A stretch of DNA of 14,137 bases from Candidatus Krumholzibacteriia bacterium (GTDB taxonomy: Bacteria; Krumholzibacteriota; Krumholzibacteriia; LZORAL124-64-63), in the NCBI GenBank assembly GCA_030643455.1, contig DAOWLV010000029.1, forward strand, positions 1-14,137. The letters run 5' to 3'. Both the position numbers and the translations under genes were made by a program. Positions 6,772 through 14,078 of this stretch are shown piece after piece; position 1 is the stretch's first letter; each line of letters starts with the position of its first letter. The notes beneath the pieces were generated by a model. That model saw nothing but the letters and a program-made list of their open reading frames with translations. It was not told the origin of the DNA and did not search any database.

Positions 6772-8244
6772 TCACGTTCCTTTCCCGGCACGGCGGGCCG
6801 CGCGGTACAGCTTTTCGTACCGGGCAGCGGACCGCCCCCAGCTGAAATCGCATTTCATCCCTCGGTCCTGGACTTCACGCCACGCCTTGGGATCCTCCCA
6901 CAAAGCCTCGGCCCGGCGCAGGGTTGCCATGAGATCCTCGCCGGTGGCTTCATCGAATACGAAACCGTTGCCATTCTTTCGGCCGGCATCGATGATGGTG
7001 TCCGCCAATCCGCCGGTCCGACGCACCACCGGCAGGGTTCCGTAACGCAGCGAATACATCTGGGAAAGTCCGCAGGGTTCGAACAGGCTGGGCATGAGGA
7101 ACAGATCGCTGCCCGCGTAGATGCGGTGGGCCAGGTCCTCGTCGAAAGTGCCGACAAAGGCCACCTTGTCCGGATGGCGCGCGGCTGCCTTGCGGGCCGC
7201 GGCCTCGAGTTTCTTGTCTCCGGTGCCAAGGATTGCGAAGGTGAAACCGTCTTCGGCCAGACGACCCAGGAGGGGCAAAACCAGATCGAGCCCCTTCTGG
7301 TGCACCAATCGTCCGACAAACCCGCACAGGGGTTTGCCGTCCTCCGGTTTGAGCCCCAGTTCCTTCATCAGTTCTTTTCGGCAGACATCCTTGCCTGACA
7401 GATCGGCCGGCCCGAAGGGCGCCGGCAGGGCCTTGTCCCGGCGGGGATCCCAGGTATCGTAATCGGCCCCGTTCAGAATCCCGGAATAGGATTCGCCGCG
7501 TCCGGTCAGGGTCTCCTCCATCCCGCATCCGAAGTCCGGATCCGCCGTGGTCTCCTTCGCGTAGGCCGGGCTGACCGTGTTGACCCGGTCGGCCGCCAGG
7601 ATTCCGGCCTTCATGAGATTGAGCTCGCCGTGGAATTCGAGCAGTCCGGGATAGGACGCCATGGAACGGGGCAACCCCAGCGTGTCGATGCCCGCGGTGG
7701 GATGGATCGCCTGATGGGCCATGTTGTGGATGGTCAACAGGCTGCCGGCCGGCCCGGGCACACCCCGGCCCGCATACCAGTGGCGCCGGAACAGGATGGC
7801 GGGAATCGCCTCCGCGTCATGTGCATGGATCACATCCACCGGCCAATCCAGCAACCGGGCCAGCAACAGGGCGGCCTGACCGTGCATGGCGGCCCTCGCC
7901 AGGGCGTCGGGAAAGGCCTCCCCCTTTTCATCGGAATAGACACCTTCGGTGCCGTATAGGGCCTGACACTCGACAAGGTAGACCTTGACCCTTGACCGGG
8001 GCGAACCGCGCATGTGAAAGCGGAGGTCCTGCATCTGTTGCCCCACGCGCAAGGTCAATGGAGGAAGTTTTCCCAGGGGACGGATCTTTTCCCGATCCCT
8101 GTCGAGATGCCCGTACAGGGGGATCACGACCCTGACGTCATGTTTACGGGCGGCCAGGGCCGCCGACAGGGCGGTGACCACGTCGGCCAGGCCCCCGACC
8201 TTGGCGAAGGGTGCCATTTCCGCACTGATCATCATGATGTTCAC
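6772..8244 (-). CDS. glgA: glycogen synthase (ADP-glucose dependent, GT5)
   Basis: Transfers glucose from ADP-glucose to the non-reducing end of an alpha-1,4-glucan. The 490 residues are the usual GlgA length. The N-terminus MNIMMISAEMAPFAKVGGL carries the K-x-G-G-L donor-binding motif at Lys15. Other landmarks are DVIHAHDAEAIPAILFR, LTIHNMAHQ, AGILAADRVNTVSPAYAKE, the second-domain start CGFVGRLVHQKGLDL, and FEPCGLSQMYSLRYGTLPVV followed by RTGGLADTI, the C-terminal Glu-containing catalytic segment. The start is GTG 8244 with GAGGAAGGA ending seven bases upstream, 1 nt after the upstream galT-like stop, so the two are coupled. The histidine kinase starts 1 nt after its stop. With glgC downstream this completes the core of the GlgC-GlgA route; no branching enzyme is in view. 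Confidence 0.97.
   Translation of the reverse strand: MNIMMISAEMAPFAKVGGLADVVTALSAALAARKHDVRVVIPLYGHLDRDREKIRPLGKLPPLTLRVGQQMQDLRFHMRGSPRSRVKVYLVECQALYGTEGVYSDEKGEAFPDALARAAMHGQAALLLARLLDWPVDVIHAHDAEAIPAILFRRHWYAGRGVPGPAGSLLTIHNMAHQAIHPTAGIDTLGLPRSMASYPGLLEFHGELNLMKAGILAADRVNTVSPAYAKETTADPDFGCGMEETLTGRGESYSGILNGADYDTWDPRRDKALPAPFGPADLSGKDVCRKELMKELGLKPEDGKPLCGFVGRLVHQKGLDLVLPLLGRLAEDGFTFAILGTGDKKLEAAARKAAARHPDKVAFVGTFDEDLAHRIYAGSDLFLMPSLFEPCGLSQMYSLRYGTLPVVRRTGGLADTIIDAGRKNGNGFVFDEATGEDLMATLRRAEALWEDPKAWREVQDRGMKCDFSWGRSAARYEKLYRAARRAGKGT
6777..6782 (-). promoter_or_regulatory. ribosome binding site for the histidine kinase (inside glgA)
   Basis: AAGGAA on the minus strand within the last codons of glgA, six bases before GTG 6770. 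It supports the shorter kinase start and translational coupling to glgA, since the glgA stop is 1 nt from this start. Confidence 0.5.
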
Positions 8245-8245
8245 G

Positions 8246-9316
8246 TCAGGATCCTTCCTCGCGGAGCTGCCGCGCCGCTTCTTCCGGAATCACCGAATTG
8301 ATGGTGAAACCCGTCCCCACCTCGAAACCCGCCGGACGGCTCAGGCGGGGCATGATCTCCAGATGCCAATGAAAATCGTCTGCCGGGGAGTATGCCAGAT
8401 CATCCAGCCTTTTGTCGCCGAACACCTCACCGTTCGGTGGAGGCAGAGGAGCGCTGTGGATGACCAGATTCAGGGAAGGATCACCATGGATGGAAATCAG
8501 ACTGCGCAGGGAATAGGAAAGCACCTCGGAAAGGGAAGCCAGATCGTCATCGTCCGCTTCGGTCATGAAGGCACGGTGCTCGCAGGGCGCCAGGAGCATT
8601 TCCCAGGGAAACCGGCTGGCCCACGGCGAAAGAGCCGTCCAGCGGTCGTTGCGGATGATCACCCTGTCGCCGGCTTTTCTTTCGGCCGTCACCAGATCGC
8701 ACAAAAGGCACCCACCGGTCCGGGCCCGGTATTCCGCGAACCGGACCGCCTTGTCGACCACGAAGGACGGCAACTCCGGCGTACCGATGATCTGCATGTG
8801 GGGATGGGCCAGCGTCGCGCCGGCTTCGGGACCATGATTGCAGAAGGGTGAAATGTATTTGTGTCCGGGTCGCCGGGAAAGAACCACCGCACGATCGCGC
8901 AGGATTTTCAGCAGTTCAAGCAGTTCAGGTTCACTCAGTGAGGCCAGGCTTGCCGCGTGGTCGGGGGAATAGACGATCACCTCGTGTGATCCGACCCCGG
9001 GCCGTTCGGGGAAGAAATCCGAGGGCGATTCCAATGGCGGTGTATCAGACGAGAAGGAAAGTTCCGGACAAAGGGCAGGGTACATGTTCGGGAACACCCG
9101 AAGACGCCATCCCGGTTCGTTGGCCGCAGCACCTTCAGGACGGCCGAGGGCCAGGATTTCCGGGGTGGTGCTCGCCTCGTGCCCAGGACAGAAGGGGCAA
9201 CTCTCGCCTGGGGCCAGATCCCTTTGCATCAAACGGAATTCATTGGGCCGGTCACCCCGGCTGGCCGCCATGATCACCCAACGGCCCGTCAAGGGATCCT
9301 GGCGAAGCGTTGACAT
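8246..9316 (-). CDS. galT: galactose-1-phosphate uridylyltransferase family protein
   Basis: A HIT-superfamily nucleotidyltransferase of 356 residues that in the classical case exchanges UMP between UDP-glucose and galactose-1-phosphate through a uridylyl-histidine. The active motif HPHMQ lies at 171-175 with the nucleophile His173. The N-terminal zinc pair Cys40/Cys43 is seen in CPFCPGHE, and FPNMYPAL, GSHEVIVYSPDH, and HWHLEIMPRL near the C-terminus are typical. Start ATG 9316 is taken because the conserved RQDPLTGRWV begins five residues in and GGAA lies just upstream; codons back to 9409 are open but add an unlike extension. It heads the glgA cluster, with its stop 1 nt from the glgA start. 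In this setting it may link galactose to glycogen, or act on another hexose phosphate; the GalT family also includes enzymes using ADP-sugars. Family certain, exact substrate less so. Confidence 0.9.
   Translation of the reverse strand: MSTLRQDPLTGRWVIMAASRGDRPNEFRLMQRDLAPGESCPFCPGHEASTTPEILALGRPEGAAANEPGWRLRVFPNMYPALCPELSFSSDTPPLESPSDFFPERPGVGSHEVIVYSPDHAASLASLSEPELLELLKILRDRAVVLSRRPGHKYISPFCNHGPEAGATLAHPHMQIIGTPELPSFVVDKAVRFAEYRARTGGCLLCDLVTAERKAGDRVIIRNDRWTALSPWASRFPWEMLLAPCEHRAFMTEADDDDLASLSEVLSYSLRSLISIHGDPSLNLVIHSAPLPPPNGEVFGDKRLDDLAYSPADDFHWHLEIMPRLSRPAGFEVGTGFTINSVIPEEAARQLREEGS
8252..8260 (-). promoter_or_regulatory. ribosome binding site for glgA (GTG start)
   Basis: GAGGAAGGA on the minus strand, inside the end of the galT-like gene, seven bases before GTG 8244. 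It supports the GTG start rather than the ATG codons three and four codons further in. Confidence 0.55.
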
Positions 9317-9380
9317 GTTATTCCAGGGTCCTTCCAAAAAAAGTTGCGATCCGTGGGAACTTCTCCCGGTGTGGATTCGT

Positions 9381-9409
9381 AGAATACACTGTGACGGAGA
9401 TATTACCAA
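9381..9409 (-). promoter_or_regulatory. candidate sigma-70-type promoter of the galT-glgA cluster
   Basis: On the minus strand TTGGTA (9409-9404), a 17-nt spacer and TATTCT (9386-9381), each four of six matches with ideal spacing. Transcription would begin near 9374, giving a leader of about 58 nt before ATG 9316. It is the best promoter-like pair in the intergenic region. On the plus strand the overlapping TAGAAT (9380-9385) is -10-like but has no -35. Confidence 0.42.
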
Positions 9410-9469
9410 CCGCTACCCCCCTTACGGCGGCACCTCCTCCGGCCACGGCGAACATTGACATGGTGAGGC

Positions 9470-9521
9470 GAGACAGGGAAGCGGACCCCAGGGCGAAGGG
9501 TCCGCTTCCTTTTTTTGTCTC
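9470..9521 (+). terminator. strong hairpin with T-tract, canonical only on the plus strand
   Basis: A perfect 12-bp stem, GGAAGCGGACCC (9477-9488) and GGGTCCGCTTCC (9498-9509), with a 9-nt loop, followed on the plus strand by seven Ts (9510-9516). Outer arms GAGAC (9470-9474) and GTCTC (9517-9521) also pair. The only adjacent gene ending here is the minus-strand deacetylase (stop at 9528). Read in that direction the hairpin has an A-tract before it and no U-tract after it. It may end the deacetylase transcript as a bidirectional element, or end an unannotated plus-strand RNA. The rest of 9317-9527 holds the candidate galT promoter and no convincing gene. Confidence 0.7.
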
Positions 9522-9527
9522 AGACCG

Positions 9528-10421
9528 TCAATAATTTCCCATGGTCCGCCGGGGAAGATTGCCGGATGATTGCAGACGATCCACATATTGTCCCAGGGTC
9601 TCGAAATCACCCAGTTCCAGGATCCTGGCGATCTTGAGCGGCATCGTGGTCTGCCCACCCTGGCTGCGCAGGCTGGTGGCGGTGGACTGTCCCACCCGGG
9701 GCCGGAAATCATCCATCTCCCACGGATGCATGTACACGAGGCAGGCAATCCCCTGTCGCCGTGCCCAGCCGCGCAGGAGCTTGAAGGCGGACCAGGGAAG
9801 CAACCGGAGATAACCACCCCCGGAGAACGGCACGTTGGCCCCCAGGAACCGCCAGGTCGGCATGGGCACCACCGTGAAGGGGGAACCTTCTGCGGCCAGC
9901 ATGAAGGGCCGGCGGGGTGAATCCGGTTGGCCGTAGCGGGGATGATGGACGGGGAAGATCGAACAATCGTAACGGAACCCGCAATCGCGCAAGACCTCCA
10001 GGAATCCGTGAACCGAGGGGGTGATGCTGAAACTGGGCGCCCGGTAGCCGGCGACCTCGTTCACTCCCGCGGCGGCAAGGGCGGCCAGGGCCCGGTCACA
10101 ATCGGCACGGAACTGGTCGCGGGTCAACTTGAAGACCTCGGGGTGGGCGTAGCTGTGACACCCGATTTCGTGTCCCCGACGAACGATTTCGCGCACCACG
10201 TCGGGATGGCGTTCGGCCGTCCAACCCAGAACGAAAAAGGTACCCTTGACCCCATGCTTGTCCAGCAGGTCAAGACAGAGGGTCATGCCTTTTTCGACCC
10301 TCAGTTCCTGGTCGTCCCAGACCTCGGGCGGCATGTGGTCAAGGTAGTTGTGTCCGTGGAACCATTCCTCGACATCCACGGTGATGATGTCGCGGGGCTG
10401 GACGGTAGCAGGTTGGGCCAT
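9528..10421 (-). CDS. polysaccharide deacetylase, XrtA/PEP-CTERM-associated type
   Basis: A 297-residue NodB-fold metal-dependent deacetylase that removes acetyl groups from N-acetylated sugars in a polysaccharide. Near the N-terminus ITVDVEEWFHGHN carries the D-V-E-E form of the first motif (Asp16), typical of the exosortase-linked subfamily rather than the TFDDG form of classical NodB. Metal ligands His89 and His93 are in GCHSYAHP. GYRAPSFSI (125-133) is the third motif. The C-terminal part with YMHPWEMDDFRPR matches the extension found in this subfamily (DUF3473-like). No signal peptide is seen, as is usual for it. ATG 10421 has GGAG seven bases upstream and follows the methyltransferase stop by three bases, so the two form an operon. 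No exosortase or EPS-cluster hallmark is inside the window; a role in exopolysaccharide is inferred from the subfamily. Confidence 0.92.
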   Translation of the reverse strand: MAQPATVQPRDIITVDVEEWFHGHNYLDHMPPEVWDDQELRVEKGMTLCLDLLDKHGVKGTFFVLGWTAERHPDVVREIVRRGHEIGCHSYAHPEVFKLTRDQFRADCDRALAALAAAGVNEVAGYRAPSFSITPSVHGFLEVLRDCGFRYDCSIFPVHHPRYGQPDSPRRPFMLAAEGSPFTVVPMPTWRFLGANVPFSGGGYLRLLPWSAFKLLRGWARRQGIACLVYMHPWEMDDFRPRVGQSTATSLRSQGGQTTMPLKIARILELGDFETLGQYVDRLQSSGNLPRRTMGNY

Positions 10422-10424
10422 CGT

Positions 10425-11090
10425 TCACTCCACTGCCTGCCCGGCCCGGGCCAGGCAGGCAAACTGAAGGTATTTCATGTCGGACCACCGGCCCAAGGTC
10501 AGCAGGTTGACCAGGCGAAACTTGATCGACCCTGTCGGATTGATGCCGATGGCGGCCTCGACGCGGAACCCGCACTCCTCGAGCAGACGGATCATGCTCG
10601 ACCGAGTAAAAAAGCGAAGATGGGTTCTGTCGAGAATTCCCTCCTCAGTGTAATCCCAGCGTCCGTGGACGGCCAGATCGACGACGTTGAAGAAGTACCG
10701 CACGTTGGGAATGGACGCCACCAGGTGGCCGCCGGGCTTCAGCAGCGGCCGCAGTGATTGCAGCAGAGCCCCGGGATCCGCGACGTGTTCGATCACGTCG
10801 TTCAGTATGAGGCAATCAAAATGACCCGACGGCAGATCGGACAGCACCGCGGTGACATCTCCCTGCAGGACCCGGTCCAGGACCGCGGCCGCCTTTCCTG
10901 CGGCTGCTTCATCCATCTCGACGCCCCACACCTCGGCAGGGGTTTCCGTTCCGGCCCGTTTTGCCTTGAGATTGGCGGCGAACGCACCCTCTCCACACCC
11001 CACTTCCAGGAACACGGACGCCTCGACCGGAATGATGCCCAGCATTTCGGGCCGCAGGTTGCGGAAATAATCAGACTGTTTGGTCTCCAT
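10425..11090 (-). CDS. class I SAM-dependent methyltransferase
   Basis: A 221-residue Rossmann-fold methyltransferase of the broad Methyltransf_11/23 type. Motif I is FLEVGCGEGAFA (27-38), followed by the acidic end of strand two in EVWGVEMDEAA, then QGDVTAVLSDLP, the strand-four motif CLILNDVIEHVADP with its typical E-H pair, and LKPGGHLVASIPNVRYF. RTHLRFFTRSSMIRLLEECGF is the usual C-terminal piece of enzymes in polysaccharide and lipopolysaccharide clusters. Start ATG 11090 has AAGGGA five bases upstream; open codons back to 11177 have no homologous look. It precedes the deacetylase with a 3-nt gap. The methyl acceptor, possibly a sugar, cannot be told. Confidence 0.93.
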   Translation of the reverse strand: METKQSDYFRNLRPEMLGIIPVEASVFLEVGCGEGAFAANLKAKRAGTETPAEVWGVEMDEAAAGKAAAVLDRVLQGDVTAVLSDLPSGHFDCLILNDVIEHVADPGALLQSLRPLLKPGGHLVASIPNVRYFFNVVDLAVHGRWDYTEEGILDRTHLRFFTRSSMIRLLEECGFRVEAAIGINPTGSIKFRLVNLLTLGRWSDMKYLQFACLARAGQAVE

Positions 11091-11362
11091 ATGCTTCCCT
11101 TGACATGACGGCCTCTGACGGTCAGGACGAAACATTGTAACCCGACCTCGGGCCCAGGTCCCGTCATTTGCGCCCACCCGGAATCACGCCCCATACTGGG
11201 CAACCCGGGCCGGTGAGTCAACCGGCTGATCCGGGCGCCTGGCGGAATTGATGGGGGACGAAACCGGATACCCGTTATATTGTCTGGATCATTGCAGGGG
11301 AAGAGGTTCCAAGACTTCCGGCCCTTCCCTCTCGAAGTACTCCGCCCTGGAAAAGAGATGAC
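11091..11362. promoter_or_regulatory. divergent intergenic region with three dyads
   Basis: This 272-nt region separates the minus-strand methyltransferase operon from the plus-strand M16 gene. No convincing gene is seen. On the minus strand TACAAT (11139-11134) is a good -10 for the methyltransferase, flanked by CTGACGGTCAG (11115-11125), an 11-bp palindrome around one base, and by GACCT/AGGTC arms at 11144-11160. On the plus strand TATATT (11276-11281) is a possible -10 for the M16 gene without a good -35. Upstream of it GCCGGT (11209-11214) and ACCGGC (11221-11226) form a perfect 6-bp dyad around GAGTCA. These are observed symmetries; operator function is a guess. Confidence 0.3.
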
Positions 11363-11974
11363 ATGTCCGACCATTTTGCATCCGGCGGCCGATTGGCTGC
11401 CAGTGGACTCGCGCACGGCTTGCACACGGCAAAGCTTCCGAACGGCCTCAAGGTGATCATCAAGGAGGACCATCGCACCCCGGTGGCCATATGCAATGTC
11501 TGGGTCCGTGTCGGATCCAACCGGGAACCGGACGCCCTGCGCGGCTGGTCCCATGGCATCGAACACATGCTGTTCAAGGGCACTGCAGGTCGCGACGAAG
11601 GTGATTTTGCCAACGAAGTGGCCGAGGCCGGGGGTTCGACCAACGCGGGGACGGGTTACGAGACCACCAACTACCACATCACGACCCCCGCGGCCGCCTT
11701 GCCCACCGCCGTCGACATCCTGGCCGACGCCCTTTTCCATTCGACTTTCGAACCCGATTCCCTGGATGCCGAACGGCAGGTGCTGGTTCACGAGAACCAC
11801 ATGTATGACGACATTCCGTTCGGCTTCGGCATCACCTGGCGCTGGGGCATGGAGCTGACTTTCGACCGCAGCCCCTACCACCATCCCATCGGCGGCCGTG
11901 ACGAGAACCTGCTGAGCGCGGCCGTCAGGACATCATGGCCTTCTGGCGATCAGCCTACCGCCCCGACAACATGA
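11363..11974 (+). CDS. M16 zinc peptidase, N-terminal fragment (frameshifted)
   Basis: First part of a tandem insulinase-type (M16) peptidase. The inverted zinc site is intact: His64-x-x-Glu67-His68 in SHGIEHMLFKGT, with the third ligand Glu144 in VHENHMYDD, 76 residues after His68 as the family requires. GGSTNAGTGYETTNYHI is also typical. The recognisable sequence ends at PIGGRDENLLSA (about residue 187); the last 15 codons to the stop at 11972-11974 are out of frame. The natural continuation, RQDIMAFWRSAYRPDNM, is in the next frame from about 11923, so one base seems to be missing near 11918-11925. No signal peptide is seen, so the product appears cytoplasmic. ATG 11363 has GAG about five bases upstream. 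Without the rest, this piece would carry the zinc site but not the second substrate-binding domain. Confidence 0.88.
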   Translation: MSDHFASGGRLAASGLAHGLHTAKLPNGLKVIIKEDHRTPVAICNVWVRVGSNREPDALRGWSHGIEHMLFKGTAGRDEGDFANEVAEAGGSTNAGTGYETTNYHITTPAAALPTAVDILADALFHSTFEPDSLDAERQVLVHENHMYDDIPFGFGITWRWGMELTFDRSPYHHPIGGRDENLLSAAVRTSWPSGDQPTAPTT

Positions 11975-14061
11975 CCGTGGTGGTCGTGGGCGATGTCGAT
12001 CCCGCCGATACGTTTGCTCTCATCCTGGACAAATTTGCCGACCCCGGTGTCCAGTTTCCCGAGACCACCGCCCCGGCCGTCGGCATCGTGGCCGAACCAC
12101 CCACCGAACCGGCCCACACGGGGCTCCGCCTGCGCATCGAGCGCGGGGACATCACCAAGGTCTACGCCAAACTGATCTTTCCCGGCCCGGGGGACCGTGA
12201 CGGTCTGGACCATGTGTTGAGCGTCGTGAACCGGGTTCTCTCCGACGGCCGCAGCTGCCGCCTCTACCGGCAACTGCTCGAGGAAAAGAAGCTGGTCGAC
12301 AACTTCGCTGTGATGACGGAGACGGGCCCGCGCGAAGGGGTGGTCCTGGTGGACATTGAAACGGATGCCGAGCGGTTGCCCGCTGCCCTGGTGGAAATCG
12401 CCAGGATCCTGGAAGACCTGAACCGGGATTCCTGCACGGATCTGGAACTGGAAAGGGCCAGGACCAGGGTCGCCAGATCCTTCCTCTTCGGGGCCGAGAC
12501 GGTCCAGGGCCAGGCGGCCACCATCGGGCATCATGAAGTGGTGGACGACCTACCGGGCGCCTTCAACTTTCCGGACCGGGTGGCCCGGGTCACCCCGGAT
12601 GACGTGGCTGCGCTCTGCCAGAGGATATTTCGCCTGGGAAACCTCAATTGCCTGATCTATCTGCCGGAAGACACCGAAACCGCTGCCCATGGCATTCCCA
12701 CCGGAGCAGAAGACCTGCAAGCCTTGCTCGCGCCGGTGCTTAGCGACAAATCCCCGGGTGAAATCCCCACTGCCGCCACTGTGGCGGACCTGGCGGCCAC
12801 GGCCCGACCCCGCGTCCAGCGCCAGGCGGCCGAATCATTCCTGACCGAACACCTGGCCAACGGGGTGGAGGTCTGTTACCGGGTGGATCCCGCCGTCCCG
12901 GTCCTGACCCTGGCCATGACCCTCAAGGGAGGCACGACGACGGAAACTTCCGCTGACGCCGGCCTATCCACCCTGACCCAGATGGTGCAGATCAAGGGGA
13001 CCGGCGATCTTGACGCCCAGACCCTGCATGAAATCCTGGAGGGTGATGGCGCCGCCCTGTCTCCCCAGACGGACCGGGATTACTGCGGGCTGGTTCTGAG
13101 CGGGCTGGCCGATCGCATGGATCAGGCCCTGGATCTGACGGCCCAGCTCATCCACGCGCCTTCATTCCTCGAATCCGAAATCGAACAGGAACGTCGACTG
13201 GCCCTGGAACAGCTGGCGGCCATCGCCGATTCCCCCTTTCAGGCGGCCGCGGTCAAGCTGCGGGAGATGGTCTATGGTGACCATCCCTACGGACGTCCCC
13301 TGGTCGGAACGGTGGACAGCCTGCCCGGGATTTGCCGGGATGATCTGGTGAACCGGCACCGCCGGTTCTGGACCGCGGACAACCTGCAGATCGTGGCCTC
13401 CGGAGACCTGGAACCCGACCGGTTCCTCGCCAAACTCGAAACTCTTCTGGATGGGCTTCCGCCGGGTTCCGGCGAATCGATCCCCTCACCCGGACCTACC
13501 CTGGTTCCGAACGGAATCGTATCGGCGAGAATCGACAAGAAACAGAATCAAAGCGTGGTGCTGGTGGCCTGGCCGGGGCCTCGCACCCCCGCGGAAAACC
13601 GTGTCCCGGTGATCATGCTGAAAGAGGTTCTCAACGGCCAGAGCGGACGCCTGTTCGAAAGCCTGCGCAACCGGCGGTCCCTGTGCTACAACACCGGCAC
13701 CTTGAGTACGGCGGGATTCGCGCAGGGCATGTTCATGGGATACGTCCTGACCGCCCCCGACACTGAGGATGCCGCGCGCGAGGCGCTGGTGGCCGAGCTC
13801 CAGAATCTGGCTGAAACCCTGGTCCCGACCGAAGAATTCGAGAGGGCCCGTGCCAAGCTTCTGGGCAATCTGCTCATCGGAGCCCAGTCCAACGGCGCCC
13901 GGGTGGGACGCTCCCTGCGCGACCGCGTCTATGGCCGGGACCCCAACGACCTCGTCCAGCTGCTCGAAGCGGTGGCCGCTTGCACCGCAGAACAGGTCCG
14001 CCTGGTCGCCGAAACAATGATCGACCCCGACAACCGTTTCGAGGTGACCCTGGGTCCATGA
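11935..14061 (+). CDS. M16 zinc peptidase, remainder after the frameshift
   Basis: Rest of the same tandem M16 protein; the frame is open from 11902, and joined to the upstream part it would give about 900 residues, the normal size for a two-half M16 protein. It starts with AFWRSAYRPDNMTVVVVGDVDP, the end of the first M16 domain. The first M16_C module includes GRSCRLYRQLLEEKKL. A second, catalytically empty M16 domain follows, from about 12840: at the HxxEH position it reads LSTLTQMVQIKGT, without zinc ligands. The final module has the NGQSGRLFESLRNRRSLCY motif with the Arg and Tyr that hold the substrate carboxy end. ATG 11935 has AGGA four bases upstream, so re-initiation is possible, but the start listed is just the first Met of the open frame. 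A single-base deletion or sequencing error explains the break best. Confidence 0.88.
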   Translation: MAFWRSAYRPDNMTVVVVGDVDPADTFALILDKFADPGVQFPETTAPAVGIVAEPPTEPAHTGLRLRIERGDITKVYAKLIFPGPGDRDGLDHVLSVVNRVLSDGRSCRLYRQLLEEKKLVDNFAVMTETGPREGVVLVDIETDAERLPAALVEIARILEDLNRDSCTDLELERARTRVARSFLFGAETVQGQAATIGHHEVVDDLPGAFNFPDRVARVTPDDVAALCQRIFRLGNLNCLIYLPEDTETAAHGIPTGAEDLQALLAPVLSDKSPGEIPTAATVADLAATARPRVQRQAAESFLTEHLANGVEVCYRVDPAVPVLTLAMTLKGGTTTETSADAGLSTLTQMVQIKGTGDLDAQTLHEILEGDGAALSPQTDRDYCGLVLSGLADRMDQALDLTAQLIHAPSFLESEIEQERRLALEQLAAIADSPFQAAAVKLREMVYGDHPYGRPLVGTVDSLPGICRDDLVNRHRRFWTADNLQIVASGDLEPDRFLAKLETLLDGLPPGSGESIPSPGPTLVPNGIVSARIDKKQNQSVVLVAWPGPRTPAENRVPVIMLKEVLNGQSGRLFESLRNRRSLCYNTGTLSTAGFAQGMFMGYVLTAPDTEDAAREALVAELQNLAETLVPTEEFERARAKLLGNLLIGAQSNGARVGRSLRDRVYGRDPNDLVQLLEAVAACTAEQVRLVAETMIDPDNRFEVTLGP

Positions 14062-14078
14062 GTGGAAGCATTGCGGCG

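Noticed and set aside
9317..9409. Longer galT start at 9409
   Set aside because: Would add 31 residues with no family similarity and would overlap the candidate promoter; ATG 9316 fits the family N-terminus.
9927..10757. 276-residue plus-strand ORF
   Set aside because: Antisense shadow of the deacetylase and methyltransferase genes.
11091..11177. Longer methyltransferase start at 11177
   Set aside because: Extra 29 residues lack a binding site and family likeness, and would cover the TACAAT -10 candidate.
10802..11884. 360-residue minus-strand ORF
   Set aside because: Spans the divergent intergenic region and overlaps the methyltransferase in another frame and M16 on the opposite strand; no family features.
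11915..11940. Programmed -1 frameshift in the M16 gene
   Set aside because: No slippery heptamer, no obvious downstream hairpin or pseudoknot, and M16 peptidases are not known for recoding; a lost base is simpler.
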